A stretch of 64,000 nt of DNA from Pelomonas sp. BJYL3 (GCF_027257975.1 NZ_JANZKX010000001.1:930001-994000); one strand, 5' to 3'. Positions 35,450-45,690 are shown, numbered from the stretch's first letter. Program-made: numbers and translations. Notes: a model not told the origin generated them from the sequence alone.

Positions 35450-36285
35450 CACTCCTCGCCCCTGCTACTCCCGCGCTGTCCCCGGCCCTGTCCACGGCCC
35501 CGGCTGTGCCTGCCGCCCCGCAGCGCATCGCCTGCCTCTCCACCGAAGCCGTGGAGGTGCTCTACCGCCTCGGTGCCCAGGACCGCGTGGCCGGCATCTC
35601 CGGCTACAGCGTGCATCCGCCCGAGGCCCGGGCCGAGAAGCCCAAGATCAGCGGCTTCTCCAGCATGAAGCTGGAACGCATCCTGGCCGTGAGGCCGGAC
35701 CTCGTCATCGGCTTCTCCGACCTGCAAAGGCCCCTGCTGGCCGAATGCGAGACCGCCGGTCTGCCCACCCTGTGGTTCGACCAGCGCAACATCGCCGGCA
35801 TCCATGCCATGGTGCGCCGGCTGGCCGCCCTGGTGCAGAAGGAGGTGGAGGGCGAAGCCCTGTGCGCCGGCCTCGTGACCCAGGAGCTGCGCCTGGCCGA
35901 GGCTGCGGCCGCCCTGCCCTGGCGGCCGCGCGTCTTCTTCGAGGAATGGGACGATCCCCTGATCTGCGGCATCGGCTGGGTCAGCGAGATCATCCAGCTC
36001 TGCGGCGGCCACGACATCTTCGCCGGCCGCGCCCGTGCCGGCTTCGCCAAGCAGCGCATCGTCAGCCATGAAGAGGTGCTGTCGCACGAGCCGCAGCTCA
36101 TCCTCGGCTCCTGGTGCGGCAAGAAATTCGTGCCTGAGAAGGTGCTGGCCCGGCCCGGCTTTGCCAAGCTGGGCGCGCGCCTGGCGGAGATCAAGTCCGC
36201 CGACATCCTCGCGCCCGGCCTGGCGGCCCTGGAGCGGGGTGCGCCCCAGGTCCTGGCCGCCATCCAATCCACCGTCCTGCAGTAG
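35446..36285 (+). CDS. Second BtuF-like corrinoid-binding protein, no evident signal peptide
   Basis: A 279-residue periplasmic-binding-protein fold: QRIACLSTEAVEVLYRLGAQDRVAGISGYSVHP, RPDLVIGFSDLQ, VFFEEWDDPLICGIGWVSEIIQLCGGHDIF. The N-terminus (MTLLAPATPALSPALSTAPAV) is Ala/Pro-rich without a hydrophobic core, unlike BtuF at 19706. It may be cytoplasmic or the signal may be cryptic. The ATGA overlap with cobQ fixes the start. The role is open: corrinoid binding is inferred from fold and context. Confidence 0.82.
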   Translation: MTLLAPATPALSPALSTAPAVPAAPQRIACLSTEAVEVLYRLGAQDRVAGISGYSVHPPEARAEKPKISGFSSMKLERILAVRPDLVIGFSDLQRPLLAECETAGLPTLWFDQRNIAGIHAMVRRLAALVQKEVEGEALCAGLVTQELRLAEAAAALPWRPRVFFEEWDDPLICGIGWVSEIIQLCGGHDIFAGRARAGFAKQRIVSHEEVLSHEPQLILGSWCGKKFVPEKVLARPGFAKLGARLAEIKSADILAPGLAALERGAPQVLAAIQSTVLQ

Positions 36286-36289
36286 ACCC

Positions 36290-37330
36290 ATGACCGACCT
36301 GATCCCCCACATCCCCAGCCTCCACGACGAAGCCCTGGCCCAGCGCCTGCAGGCCCGCATCGACAGCAAGACCAAGCCCCTGGGCTCCCTGGGCCAGCTC
36401 GAGGCGCTCATGCAGCGCCTGGGCCTGATCCTGGGCAGCGAGACGCCCCTGCTGAAGCAGCCTCAGCTGATGGTCTTCGCGGGCGACCACGGCCTGGCGG
36501 CGCGCGGCGTCTCGGCCTTCCCGCCGGACGTCACCTGGCAGATGGTGGAGAACTTCCTTGCCGGCGGCGCGGCGGTCAGTGTGCTGGCCCGCCAGCACGG
36601 CCTGGCCCTCACGGTGGTGGACGCGGGCGTGCGCCATGACTTCGCCCCGCGCCCGGGCCTGATCCAGGCCAAGGTCGCGCCCGGCACGGCCGACGCGCTG
36701 GAGCAGCCCGCCATGACGGCCGACCAGTGCGCGACCGCCCTGGGCGCCGGCCGCGAGCTGCTCGCCACCCAGCCCGGCAATGTGCTGATCCTGGGCGAGA
36801 TGGGCATCGGCAACACCTCGGCCGCGGCCCTGCTGCTGGCCCGCCTGGCCGGCCTGCCCATCGCCGACTGCGTGGGCCGGGGGACAGGTCTTGACAACGC
36901 CCAGCTGGCCCGCAAGACCGAGATCCTCGGCCAGGTGCTGGCCCGTCATCCGCAGGCCCTCTCGCCGCTGGAGGCGCTGCAGGCCTTCGGCGGTTTCGAG
37001 ATCGCGATGATGGTCGGCGCCGTGCTGCAGGCCGCCCTGGAGCGCCGCGTGATCCTGGTCGACGGCTTCATCACCAGCAGCGCCATCCTCGTGGCCGCGC
37101 GGCTGCAGCCGGCCGTGCTGGAACGCTGCGTCTTCGCTCACCGCTCCAACGAGCAGGCTCACCGCCTGATGCTGGACCAGCTGCAGGCCCAGCCCCTGCT
37201 GGACCTGGGCCTGCGCCTGGGCGAGGGCTCGGGCGCGGCGCTGGCCTGGCCGCTGCTGGAGTCGGCCTGCCGCATCCTGGTCGAGATGGCCAGCTTTGCC
37301 TCTGCGGGCGTGAGTGAGCGACAGTCCTGA
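36290..37330 (+). CDS. cobT: Nicotinate-nucleotide-dimethylbenzimidazole phosphoribosyltransferase
   Basis: This 346-residue enzyme makes alpha-ribazole phosphate from nicotinate mononucleotide and dimethylbenzimidazole, using the product of BluB. Signatures include KTKPLGSLGQLE, VFAGDHGLAARGVSAFP, LGEMGIGNTSAAA, VGRGTGLDN and the C-terminal LRLGEGSGAALAWPLLESAC, which contains the catalytic Glu region. It is 4 bases after the BtuF-like gene. The name should not be confused with the CobT subunit of cobaltochelatase. Confidence 0.97.
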   Translation: MTDLIPHIPSLHDEALAQRLQARIDSKTKPLGSLGQLEALMQRLGLILGSETPLLKQPQLMVFAGDHGLAARGVSAFPPDVTWQMVENFLAGGAAVSVLARQHGLALTVVDAGVRHDFAPRPGLIQAKVAPGTADALEQPAMTADQCATALGAGRELLATQPGNVLILGEMGIGNTSAAALLLARLAGLPIADCVGRGTGLDNAQLARKTEILGQVLARHPQALSPLEALQAFGGFEIAMMVGAVLQAALERRVILVDGFITSSAILVAARLQPAVLERCVFAHRSNEQAHRLMLDQLQAQPLLDLGLRLGEGSGAALAWPLLESACRILVEMASFASAGVSERQS

Positions 37331-37339
37331 AGCACTGAG

Positions 37340-37378
37340 GGACCGCACTGACGGACCGCACTGACGGACCCCACTGAG
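37340..37378 (+). repeat. 13-bp tandem repeat, three units
   Basis: GGACCGCACTGAC occurs twice in a row (37340-37352 and 37353-37365) and a variant GGACCCCACTGAG follows (37366-37378), with a partial unit before. It lies between cobT and the response regulator; the rest of that 251-base gap shows no gene. Confidence 0.9.
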
Positions 37379-37581
37379 CAGCCGGACTTCCTACCAGAAC
37401 TGAGGCAGGCGCGCGACGGCGCTCGCGCGTGCTGCCGGGCGAAGTTCCCGCAGGGCGGAACAGCTGCACGCTTTTCGCCAACGACCTGCCACTTCCCCGC
37501 CACAGCCGGCCCCGCGGCCCTCCCCACAAGGGCAAGACTTGCCACCATAATGAGCCCAGCCTCAGCACATGGGAGCCAGTG

Positions 37582-39132
37582 ATGTCCGACTTGGTGTTTG
37601 CCGACGAACTGCCTGAGGAAGTGCCTCAGGGACGCACGAAGGCAATCGACCCCTGGGTAGTGATGATCGTCGACGACGACCCCGCCGTGCACCAGGTCAC
37701 GCAGCTGGTGATGGCGGACTTCGAGTTCGCCGGCCGACGCCTGCAGTTCCTGGACGCCTACAGCGCCACCGAGGCGCGCGAGCTGCTGCAGACCCGCCAG
37801 GACATCGCCCTGGTGCTGCTGGACGTGGTGATGGAATCCGAGCATGCCGGCCTGGACCTGGCCCGCTACATCCGTGAGGAGCTCGAGAACCACCATGTGC
37901 GCATCGTGCTGCGCACCGGGCAGCCGGGGCAGGCGCCCGAAGAGCATGTCATCAAGACCTACGACATCAATGACTACAAGGAGAAGACCGAGCTCACCAA
38001 GCGCAAGCTGATCACGGTCTTCTATTCGGCGCTGCGGTCCTACCGCGACATCATGATCATCGATCAGTCGCGCCAGGCCCTGCGCCGCTCCATCGACGCC
38101 ATCACCCGCATCTACGACAGCCAGAACCTGCGCCGCTTCGCCTCGGCGGTGCTGGAGCAGGTGGCGCATCTGCTGGGCTACGAGGCCCAGGGCCTGTGCG
38201 CCAGCCGCATCTCGGCCTATGCCGCCTCGCACATCGAGGGCCGGCTCAAGGTGCTGGCGGCCACCTCGGAATACTCCAAGCTGCTGGTCGACGAGGAGGT
38301 CGACAGCCTGCCCGACGACGTCAGGACCTCGCTGGACAAGGCCCTGCATGACCAGCAGAGCCATTTCGAGGATCTCTGCTTCGTCGGCTACTACCGCACC
38401 AGCAGCGGCAACGAGAGCCTGCTGTACATGGTCTTCTCCGAGCCGGTCGATGCCGAGGCGCGCGAGCTGCTGGAGATCTTCTGCGCCAACGTGGCCATCA
38501 CCTACGAGAGCCTGCTGCTGCGCGAGGAGATCGCCGACACCCAGCGCTCCACCGTCTACATCATCGGCGAGGCCGTCGAGAAGCGCTCCAAGGAAACCGG
38601 CGCCCACGTACGCCGCGTGGGCGAGCTCGCCGCCCTGCTGGCCGAGCTGGTGGGCATGAAGGCGGGCGATGTGGAATTCATGCGGCAGGCGGCGCCGCTG
38701 CATGACGTCGGCAAGATCGGCATCCCCGACCGCGTGCTCAACAAGCCCGGCAAGCTGGACGAGGAAGAGTGGGAGGTCATGCAGACCCATGCGCGCATCG
38801 GCTACGAGCTGCTCAGCAAGTCCGACAAGCGCATCCTGCAGCTGGGCGCCATCATCGCCCACGAGCACCATGAGCGCTGGGACGGCCAGGGCTACCCCCG
38901 CGGCCTGGCCGGCGAGCAGATCCATGTGGCCGGGCGCATCGTGGCCCTGGTCGACGTCTTTGACGCCCTGGTCAGCGACCGCTGCTACAAGAAGGCCTGG
39001 AGTTTCGACGAGACCCTGGCCTATGTGAAGGCGCAGGCCGGCACGCAGTTCGACCCCACGCTGGTGGAGCTGATGCTGAGCCACCTGGATGCCGTCCAGG
39101 AGATCTACCAGCGCCTGCCCGACCGCAGCTGA
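37582..39132 (+). CDS. Response regulator with DUF3369 and HD-GYP domains
   Basis: A 516-residue protein with a receiver domain (DDD at about residue 33, phospho-acceptor Asp81 in VLLDVVME), a central DUF3369 sensor-like domain (about residues 150-340) and a C-terminal HD-GYP domain with His374-Asp375 in LHDVGKIGIPD and HEHHERWDGQGYP, so the cyclic-di-GMP phosphodiesterase centre is complete. ATG 37582 has GGGAG 6 bases upstream; the frame is open further left but without homology. The histidine kinase gene follows 9 bases later. It probably lowers cyclic-di-GMP when phosphorylated. Confidence 0.93.
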   Translation: MSDLVFADELPEEVPQGRTKAIDPWVVMIVDDDPAVHQVTQLVMADFEFAGRRLQFLDAYSATEARELLQTRQDIALVLLDVVMESEHAGLDLARYIREELENHHVRIVLRTGQPGQAPEEHVIKTYDINDYKEKTELTKRKLITVFYSALRSYRDIMIIDQSRQALRRSIDAITRIYDSQNLRRFASAVLEQVAHLLGYEAQGLCASRISAYAASHIEGRLKVLAATSEYSKLLVDEEVDSLPDDVRTSLDKALHDQQSHFEDLCFVGYYRTSSGNESLLYMVFSEPVDAEARELLEIFCANVAITYESLLLREEIADTQRSTVYIIGEAVEKRSKETGAHVRRVGELAALLAELVGMKAGDVEFMRQAAPLHDVGKIGIPDRVLNKPGKLDEEEWEVMQTHARIGYELLSKSDKRILQLGAIIAHEHHERWDGQGYPRGLAGEQIHVAGRIVALVDVFDALVSDRCYKKAWSFDETLAYVKAQAGTQFDPTLVELMLSHLDAVQEIYQRLPDRS

Positions 39133-39141
39133 GTGGCCGCC

Positions 39142-40449
39142 ATGAGCAGCACGCCGGGGCCGAACATCGAGCAGGCGCTGCGCGCACTGAACCTGGCCAT
39201 CGGGGCGCTGCATGGCGCGCCCTTCTTCGAGGCCGTCAGTGCCAGCCTGGCGCACGAGCTGGGTGTGCAGGCCTGCTTCATCGGCAAGATCGAGCACGCG
39301 CCGCCGGGCCTGCGCGCCCAGCTGCTGGCGTTCTGGCAGCGCGGCCGCCACCTGACGCCCTTCAGCTACTCCCTGCAGGGAACGCCCTGCCGCAACGTGG
39401 CCGACGGTGCCGTCTGCTACCACGCCAGCGGTGTCCAGCAGGCCTACCCCACCGACACCCTGCTGGCCGAGATCGGCGTGCACAGCTACCTGGGCCTGCC
39501 GCTGGTGGACGGGGACGGCCTCGTCATCGGCCTGCTGTCCATCATGGACTGCGCCCCCATTCCCTGGGAGCGCCGCCTCTTCGCGCTGGAGCTGATGCAG
39601 GCCCTGGCCGGCCGCTGCAGCGCGGAGCTGCTGAACCTGCTGGCCCGCGAGCACGAGCAGCACCTGCTGATGACGCACGGCCAGCGCGAGCTGCGTGCCA
39701 CCGGCCGCCTGATCGAGCAGGAACGCATGGCGGCCCTGGGCAGCCTGGTGGCGGGCATGACGCATGACATCGCCTCGCCCATCGGCGTGGCGGTGACCGC
39801 CTGCTCGGGGCTGGACGAATTCGCGCAGCGCCTGCTGCAGGGCCTGCGCGGCGGCAAGCTCACCGCGGCCGAGGCCGCCGAGCTGGCCCAGCGCATCGCC
39901 GACGCCAGCCAGCTGGCCGGCGCCCACCTGCGCCGCGCCTCGGACCTGCTCTCGGGCTTCAAGACCTACGCCGCCGACCAGGCCCAGCAAAAGGTCAGCG
40001 CCTTCGACCTCTGCGAGTACCTGCGCAACATCCTGCGTGTGCATGGCGCTCTGCTCAAGGGCGCGCGGGCCCGGCTGGAACTGGACCTACCCGAGGCCGC
40101 GCCAGTGGTGATGTGCGGCGGGCAGTTCTCGCAGCTGCTGGCCAAGCTGCTGCGCAACAGCTGTGCCCACGCCTTCGAAGGCATCGGCGACCGCCGCATC
40201 ACGCTCAGCCTGCAGCGCGACGGCGACTGGGCCCGGCTGCACTACCGCGACAACGGCCGCGGTCTGCCCGCGCCCCTGCGCGAGCAGCTGCTGCAAGGCT
40301 GGGACGCCGTGCAGGACCAGGGCCTGGGCCTGCATCTGATGGCCCAGCTGTGCCAGATGATGCAGGGCCGCATCCGTCTGGACCCGGACGCGCGGCCGGG
40401 CACGGGCTATATCATCGAGCTCCCCCTGAATCCGCCCGAGCAGGGCTGA
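39142..40449 (+). CDS. GAF-domain sensor histidine kinase
   Basis: A 435-residue soluble kinase: an N-terminal GAF domain (about residues 15-160), a coiled helix, a HisKA region with His208 in AGMTHDIASPIGV, and an ATPase domain with N-box LLRNSCAHAFEG, DNGRGLP and GLGLHL. No membrane segments are seen, so it senses an intracellular signal. It starts 9 bases after the HD-GYP regulator, which is presumably its partner. A GTG at 39133 would add three residues. Confidence 0.92.
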   Translation: MSSTPGPNIEQALRALNLAIGALHGAPFFEAVSASLAHELGVQACFIGKIEHAPPGLRAQLLAFWQRGRHLTPFSYSLQGTPCRNVADGAVCYHASGVQQAYPTDTLLAEIGVHSYLGLPLVDGDGLVIGLLSIMDCAPIPWERRLFALELMQALAGRCSAELLNLLAREHEQHLLMTHGQRELRATGRLIEQERMAALGSLVAGMTHDIASPIGVAVTACSGLDEFAQRLLQGLRGGKLTAAEAAELAQRIADASQLAGAHLRRASDLLSGFKTYAADQAQQKVSAFDLCEYLRNILRVHGALLKGARARLELDLPEAAPVVMCGGQFSQLLAKLLRNSCAHAFEGIGDRRITLSLQRDGDWARLHYRDNGRGLPAPLREQLLQGWDAVQDQGLGLHLMAQLCQMMQGRIRLDPDARPGTGYIIELPLNPPEQG

Positions 40450-40489
40450 GTGCGCGGCCCCGCGGCGGTGCGCCCAGCCGGCCTCCCGC

Positions 40490-41311
40490 ATGTCACGCCT
40501 GCTGCACGAGCTCCGCCTCTTCTTCATCGCCCTGCAGTTCTTCACCCGTGTGCCGATCCCGGCCTGGGTGGGCTTCGAGCCGGCTTGGCTGCAGCAGTGC
40601 GCGCGCCATTTCCCGGCGGTGGGTGCGCTGGTGGGTCTGTTCAGCGCGGCGGTCTTCGGCGGCGCCCTGCTGGTCTTCCCGCCGCTGATCGCCGGCCTGC
40701 TGGCCATCGCGGCCAGCGTGTGGCTCACGGGCGGCTTCCATGAAGACGGCTGGGCTGACACCTGCGACGGCCTGGGCGGCGCCGTGAGCCGCGAGAAGGC
40801 CCTGCTGATCATGAAGGACTCCCGCCTGGGCAGCTACGGCGCCCTGGGCCTCATCCTGCTGCTGGGCCTCAAGGCCGCGGCCCTGGCCGCCCTGGCCGAA
40901 CGTGCGCCGCTGCTGGCCGTGCTGCTGCTGGCCTGGGGCCACATGGCCTCGCGCCTGGCCCCGCTGCTGCTGATGCGCAGCCTGCCCTACGCCGGCGATG
41001 CCGAGCACGCCAAGGCCAAGCCCCTGGCCACGCAGATTGGCGCGGGTTCGCTGGCCGCCGCAGCGCTGATGGCGGTGGGCCTCACGCTGCCGCTGCTGGC
41101 CGGCCCCTGGCCGCTGGGCGATGTCCTGCTGATGCTGGCCGCACAGATCGGCGCCGCAGCCCTGACGCTGCTGTGGATGCACCGCTGGCTGCGCCGCCGC
41201 CTGGGCGGCTACACGGGCGACAACCTGGGTGCCAGCCAGCAGCTCAGCGAGCTGATGCTGCTGATGGCCGCGCTGGCCGTGCTGCCGCATCTCGGCCTGG
41301 GCACGACCTGA
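40490..41311 (+). CDS. cobS: Adenosylcobinamide-GDP ribazoletransferase (cobalamin synthase)
   Basis: A 273-residue membrane enzyme that joins adenosylcobinamide-GDP and alpha-ribazole (phosphate). Key segments are LQFFTRVPIP, TGGFHEDGWADTCDGLGG with acidic metal ligands, MKDSRLGSYG and the C-terminal GGYTGDNLGASQQLSE. Several membrane helices are evident. The stop codon lies inside a near-copy of the dispersed 14-mer (41304-41317). It is separated from cobT by the two-component pair. Confidence 0.96.
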   Translation: MSRLLHELRLFFIALQFFTRVPIPAWVGFEPAWLQQCARHFPAVGALVGLFSAAVFGGALLVFPPLIAGLLAIAASVWLTGGFHEDGWADTCDGLGGAVSREKALLIMKDSRLGSYGALGLILLLGLKAAALAALAERAPLLAVLLLAWGHMASRLAPLLLMRSLPYAGDAEHAKAKPLATQIGAGSLAAAALMAVGLTLPLLAGPWPLGDVLLMLAAQIGAAALTLLWMHRWLRRRLGGYTGDNLGASQQLSELMLLMAALAVLPHLGLGTT

Positions 41312-41317
41312 CCCCAT
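41304..41317 (+). repeat. Dispersed 14-mer, one-mismatch copy at the end of cobS
   Basis: CACGACCTGACCCC differs from the exact form at one base and supplies the TGA stop of cobS. Confidence 0.6.
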
Positions 41318-41858
41318 GGCGGGCCCAGAAGGCATCACGGTCTGGCGCCATCCCCGCCCCGAGGGCGTGAAGGGGCGCTGCATCGGCGCACGCAGCGACG
41401 TGCCCGTGCACTGGCGCCGGGCCAAACGCCTGGCGCGGCGCATCCAGGCTCATGCGCGGCGGCATCGGCTGCCGCATGAGATCTGGACCTCGCCCCTGCA
41501 GCGCTGTGCCGAGGTCGGCCGCTGGCTGCGGCGCTGGGGCTGGACGCACCACACGCGAGACGAGCTGCGGGAGATGGACTTCGGGGCCTGGGATGGCCGC
41601 TCCTGGCGCGACATCCCCAAGGCCGAGGTGGACGCCTGGGTGGCCGATTTCCTCGGCTTCGCGCCCGCGGGCGGCGAGTCCCTGCAGGCCCTGCTCGACC
41701 GCGTGGCGGCCTGCGCCCTGCCGGCGGGCGCCCTGGCGGTCAGCCATGGGGGCTGGATGCTGGCCCGGCGCTGGCGGCACGAACAGCCGCAGCGGCAGCC
41801 CTCGGCAGACCGTTGGCCCCGGCCGCCGGACTATGGCGAGGCCTGGCGCGTGGGCTGA
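41316..41858 (+). CDS. CobC-type histidine phosphatase (alpha-ribazole phosphatase-like), variant active site
   Basis: A 180-residue member of the histidine phosphatase superfamily. The nucleophile motif reads VWRHPRPEG (Arg11-His12-Pro) instead of the usual RHG; the second half retains SPLQRCAEVGRWL, ELREMDFGAWDG with the acid, and VSHGGWM with the second His. Position just after cobS suggests it removes phosphate from alpha-ribazole phosphate or cobalamin phosphate. It is convergent with the ferredoxin gene, one base apart. Confidence 0.82.
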   Translation: MAGPEGITVWRHPRPEGVKGRCIGARSDVPVHWRRAKRLARRIQAHARRHRLPHEIWTSPLQRCAEVGRWLRRWGWTHHTRDELREMDFGAWDGRSWRDIPKAEVDAWVADFLGFAPAGGESLQALLDRVAACALPAGALAVSHGGWMLARRWRHEQPQRQPSADRWPRPPDYGEAWRVG

Positions 41859-41859
41859 G

Positions 41860-42637
<778 letters not shown>

Positions 42638-42741
42638 GGGCTCCTGGCCGTCGCCAAGGTGGCGGAAACTGCAAGGGGCAGCGACGGCGGCCCGATTATC
42701 CCCTGCCCGGTGTGATCCGCCCGCGTCAGGGGTCTCGGCCC

Positions 42742-43359
42742 TCAGCCCTCGCGGCGGAACAGGGCGTAGTGCACGGCGCCAGCCTTGCCGCTGCGGTGCG
42801 GCAGCAGGCCCAGCTCGGGCGCCGGCGTCAGCGCCTCGGGCGCCTCGACGTAGAGATAGCCGCCCGGCACCACCAGGGGCGCCGCGGCGCGCAGGGCGGG
42901 CTCGAAGAGGCCGGCGTCGAAGGGTGGGTCCAGCATCACCAGCTCGAAGCGGGCCGGCGCGCTGCGGGCCATCCAGGCCAGGGCGTCGGCGGCCTCCACG
43001 CGCAGCGTCTCGGCCTTCAGCCGGGCCTTTGACGCATTGAGGCTGCGTGCCAGCTCGGCATCGCGCTCCAGCAGCAGCACTTCGTCCGCGCCGCGCGAGG
43101 CGGCCTCGAAGCCCAGGGCGCCACTGCCCGCGAAGGCGTCCAGCACGCGCCAGCCAGTGAGGTCCTGGCCCAGCCAGTTGAACAGGGTCTCGCGCACGCG
43201 GTCCGGCGTGGGGCGCAGGCCCGGCTTGTGGGCCACGGGCAGCTTGGAGCGCTTCCACTGGCCGCCGATGATGCGGACCTCGGCCGGCGCCAGGCGCGGC
43301 GCGCCCTGAGGCTTGGCACGCGCGGCCGGAGCGGCCTCGGGTTTCGATCGTGACTTCAC
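42742..43359 (-). CDS. rsmD: 16S rRNA (guanine966-N2)-methyltransferase
   Basis: A 205-residue class I methyltransferase. It has [30 protein letters not shown], the SAM motif [18 protein letters not shown] and the catalytic motif DPPF. The start is GTG 43359, overlapping the hisF stop (GTGA), and is followed by a basic Ala-rich leader. rsmD-coaD is a common pair. Confidence 0.94.
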   Translation of the reverse strand: MKSRSKPEAAPAARAKPQGAPRLAPAEVRIIGGQWKRSKLPVAHKPGLRPTPDRVRETLFNWLGQDLTGWRVLDAFAGSGALGFEAASRGADEVLLLERDAELARSLNASKARLKAETLRVEAADALAWMARSAPARFELVMLDPPFDAGLFEPALRAAAPLVVPGGYLYVEAPEALTPAPELGLLPHRSGKAGAVHYALFRREG

Positions 43360-44135
43360 TGCCGCACCTCGATGCCGCGCGAGGCCATCAGCGCCTTGGC
43401 CTCGCCCACCGTGTGCTGGCCATAGTGGAAGATGCTGGCGGCCAGCACCGCATCGGCACCGCCGATCTGGATGCCCTCGACCAGGTGCTCCAGCGTGCCC
43501 ACGCCGCCCGAGGCGATCACGGGCACGGGCACGGCGTCGCTGACGGCGCGCGTGAGCGCCAGGTCGAAGCCGATCTTGGTGCCGTCGCGGTCCATGCTGG
43601 TCAGCAGGATCTCGCCGGCGCCGAACTCGGCCATCTGCCGCGCCCACTGCAGGGCGTCGAGCCCGGTGTTCTTGCGCCCGCCATGGGTGTAGACGTCCCA
43701 GCCCTCACCGCGCGCGGCGAGATCGTCGCCCTGGCGGCGCTTGGCGTCGATGGCCACGACGATGCACTGCGAGCCGTACTTCTCGGAGGCATCGCGGATC
43801 AGCTGCGGGTTGGCCACCGCGGCGGAGTTGAAGCTGACCTTGTCCGCCCCTGCATTCAGCAGGCGGCGCACATCGGCCACCGCGCGCACGCCGCCGCCCA
43901 CGGTCAGGGGGATGAAGACCTGGGAGGCCACGGCCTCGATGATGTGCAGGATCAGGTCCCGGCCATCGCTGGTCGCGGTGATGTCCAGGAAGGTGAGCTC
44001 GTCCGCGCCCTGCTCGTTGTAGCGGGCGGCGATCTCCACCGGGTCGCCGGCGTCGCGCAGGGACTCGAAGTTGACGCCCTTCACCACGCGACCTCCGGTC
44101 ACGTCCAGGCAGGGAATGATGCGTTTGGCCAGCAT
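43356..44135 (-). CDS. hisF: Imidazole glycerol phosphate synthase cyclase subunit
   Basis: A 259-residue TIM barrel that, with HisH, makes imidazole-glycerol phosphate and AICAR. It begins [23 protein letters not shown], with catalytic Asp in PCLDV and in TSMDRDGTK, and phosphate-binding GGG/ASGG loops. It overlaps rsmD at its end. A 63-base gap separates it from hisA. The usual downstream hisI and hisE are not here. Confidence 0.97.
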   Translation of the reverse strand: MLAKRIIPCLDVTGGRVVKGVNFESLRDAGDPVEIAARYNEQGADELTFLDITATSDGRDLILHIIEAVASQVFIPLTVGGGVRAVADVRRLLNAGADKVSFNSAAVANPQLIRDASEKYGSQCIVVAIDAKRRQGDDLAARGEGWDVYTHGGRKNTGLDALQWARQMAEFGAGEILLTSMDRDGTKIGFDLALTRAVSDAVPVPVIASGGVGTLEHLVEGIQIGGADAVLAASIFHYGQHTVGEAKALMASRGIEVRQ

Positions 44136-44198
44136 GGGGCGGGTCTTTCAAGAACAAGGGCCGCTGCGCGAGCGGCCCCATGATGGAGTCGGGCGGGA

Positions 44199-44948
44199 TC
44201 AGGCCTGGGCTTCGGAGAGCTCGTCGGCCCGCTTCTGGGCGGCGGCGAGGTCCAGGTCGCCCGTGTAGATGGCGCGGCCGCAGATCACGCCCTCGACGCC
44301 TTCGCTCTCGACGGCGCACAGGGCCTCGATGTCCTGCATATTGGAGAGGCCGCCCGAGGCGATCACCGGAATGGACAGGGCCTGCGCGAGCTTGACCGTG
44401 GCCTCGATGTTCACGCCGCTGAGCATGCCGTCGCGGCCGATGTCGGTGTAGATCACGCCCTCGATGCCGTAGTCCTCGAACTTGCGGGCCAGGTCGATCA
44501 CCTCATGGCCGGTGAGCTTGCTCCAGCCGTCGGTGGCGACCTTGCCGTCCTTGGCGTCCAGGCCAACGATGATGTGGCCGCCGAAGGCCGAGCAGGCGTC
44601 CTTCAGAAAGCCCGGGTTTTTCACCGCGGCGGTGCCGATGATGACGTAGGACAGGCCGTCGTCCAGGTAGCGCTCGATGGTGTCGAGGTCCCGGATGCCG
44701 CCGCCCAGCTGGATGGGGATGTCATCGCCCACCTCGCGGATGATGGCCTTGATGGCCGCCTCGTTGACGGGCTTGCCCGCGAAGGCGCCGTTGAGGTCCA
44801 CCAGGTGCAGGCGCCGGGCGCCGGCATCGACCCAGCGTCGCGCCATGGCCGCGGGGTCCTCACCGAAGGTGGTGGAGGCGTTCATGTCGCCTTGTTGCAG
44901 GCGGACGCATTTGCCGTCTTTCAGGTCAATGGCAGGGATCAGCAGCAT
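44199..44948 (-). CDS. hisA: Phosphoribosylformimino-5-aminoimidazole carboxamide ribotide isomerase
   Basis: A 249-residue TIM barrel isomerase of histidine synthesis: [21 protein letters not shown] with catalytic Asp8, [30 protein letters not shown] with the second Asp, and IASGGLSN. It lies between hisH and hisF in the operon with gaps of 91 and 63 bases. Confidence 0.97.
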   Translation of the reverse strand: MLLIPAIDLKDGKCVRLQQGDMNASTTFGEDPAAMARRWVDAGARRLHLVDLNGAFAGKPVNEAAIKAIIREVGDDIPIQLGGGIRDLDTIERYLDDGLSYVIIGTAAVKNPGFLKDACSAFGGHIIVGLDAKDGKVATDGWSKLTGHEVIDLARKFEDYGIEGVIYTDIGRDGMLSGVNIEATVKLAQALSIPVIASGGLSNMQDIEALCAVESEGVEGVICGRAIYTGDLDLAAAQKRADELSEAQA

Positions 44949-45039
44949 GGCCGAGATGCAGGTGGTGGGAGAAGGTTGAAGGGGAAGACGGGGCGGGGAA
45001 AAGCGGTGCTCATGCCGGGGCGGGAGACGGGGGGCGTCC

Positions 45040-45690
45040 TCATGGCTTCCAGTGCAGGAAATTGCGGTACAGGGTCAGGCCCATCGCGGCGCTTTTCTCA
45101 GGGTGGAACTGGGTGGCGAAAATATTATCCCGGGCCACGGCGCAGGTAAAGCGGTCCCCGTACTCGGTCTCGGCGGCACGGTGGGCGGCGTCGGTGGGGG
45201 CCGTGTAGTAGCTGTGCACGAAGTAGTACCAGCTGCCGTCCGGCACGCCGGCAAAGACAGGGTGCGGCCGGGTCTGGAACACCCGGTTCCAGCCCATCTG
45301 CGGCACCTTGTAGCGGCTGCCGTCGGGCTGCAGGCGGCCCTGCAGCTGGAAGCGCTTCACCTGGCCGGGGATCAGGCCCAGGCCGGGGGTGTCCTGCTCC
45401 TCGCTGTGCTCCAGCAGCATCTGCATGCCCACGCAGACGCCCATCAGCGGCTTGCGCGCGGCGGCATCCAGCACCGCCTCCTGCAGGCCGGAGTCGCGCA
45501 GCTCGCGCATGCAGTCCCGCATGGCGCCCTGGCCCGGCAGGACCACGCGCTCGGCGGCGTAGACCTCCTCCGGCTTCGAGGTGATCAGCACCTCCACGCC
45601 CTGGCCGTCGGCGGCGTGGATCACCGCCTGGGACACGGAACGCAGATTGCCCATGCCGTAGTCAACGACGGCCACGGTCCGGCTGGCCAT
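45040..45690 (-). CDS. hisH: Imidazole glycerol phosphate synthase glutaminase subunit
   Basis: A 216-residue class I amidotransferase supplying ammonia to HisF. It starts [19 protein letters not shown], has the nucleophile Cys in [15 protein letters not shown], and the His-Glu pair in TQFHPEKS. The ATG 45690 overlaps the hisB stop by one base; the frame is open further upstream but only within hisB. Confidence 0.97.
   Translation of the reverse strand: MASRTVAVVDYGMGNLRSVSQAVIHAADGQGVEVLITSKPEEVYAAERVVLPGQGAMRDCMRELRDSGLQEAVLDAAARKPLMGVCVGMQMLLEHSEEQDTPGLGLIPGQVKRFQLQGRLQPDGSRYKVPQMGWNRVFQTRPHPVFAGVPDGSWYYFVHSYYTAPTDAAHRAAETEYGDRFTCAVARDNIFATQFHPEKSAAMGLTLYRNFLHWKP

Noticed and set aside
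37159-40044. Long minus-strand open frame across the HD-GYP regulator and kinase genes
   Set aside because: It crosses two well-defined genes and intergenic DNA with no domain of its own.
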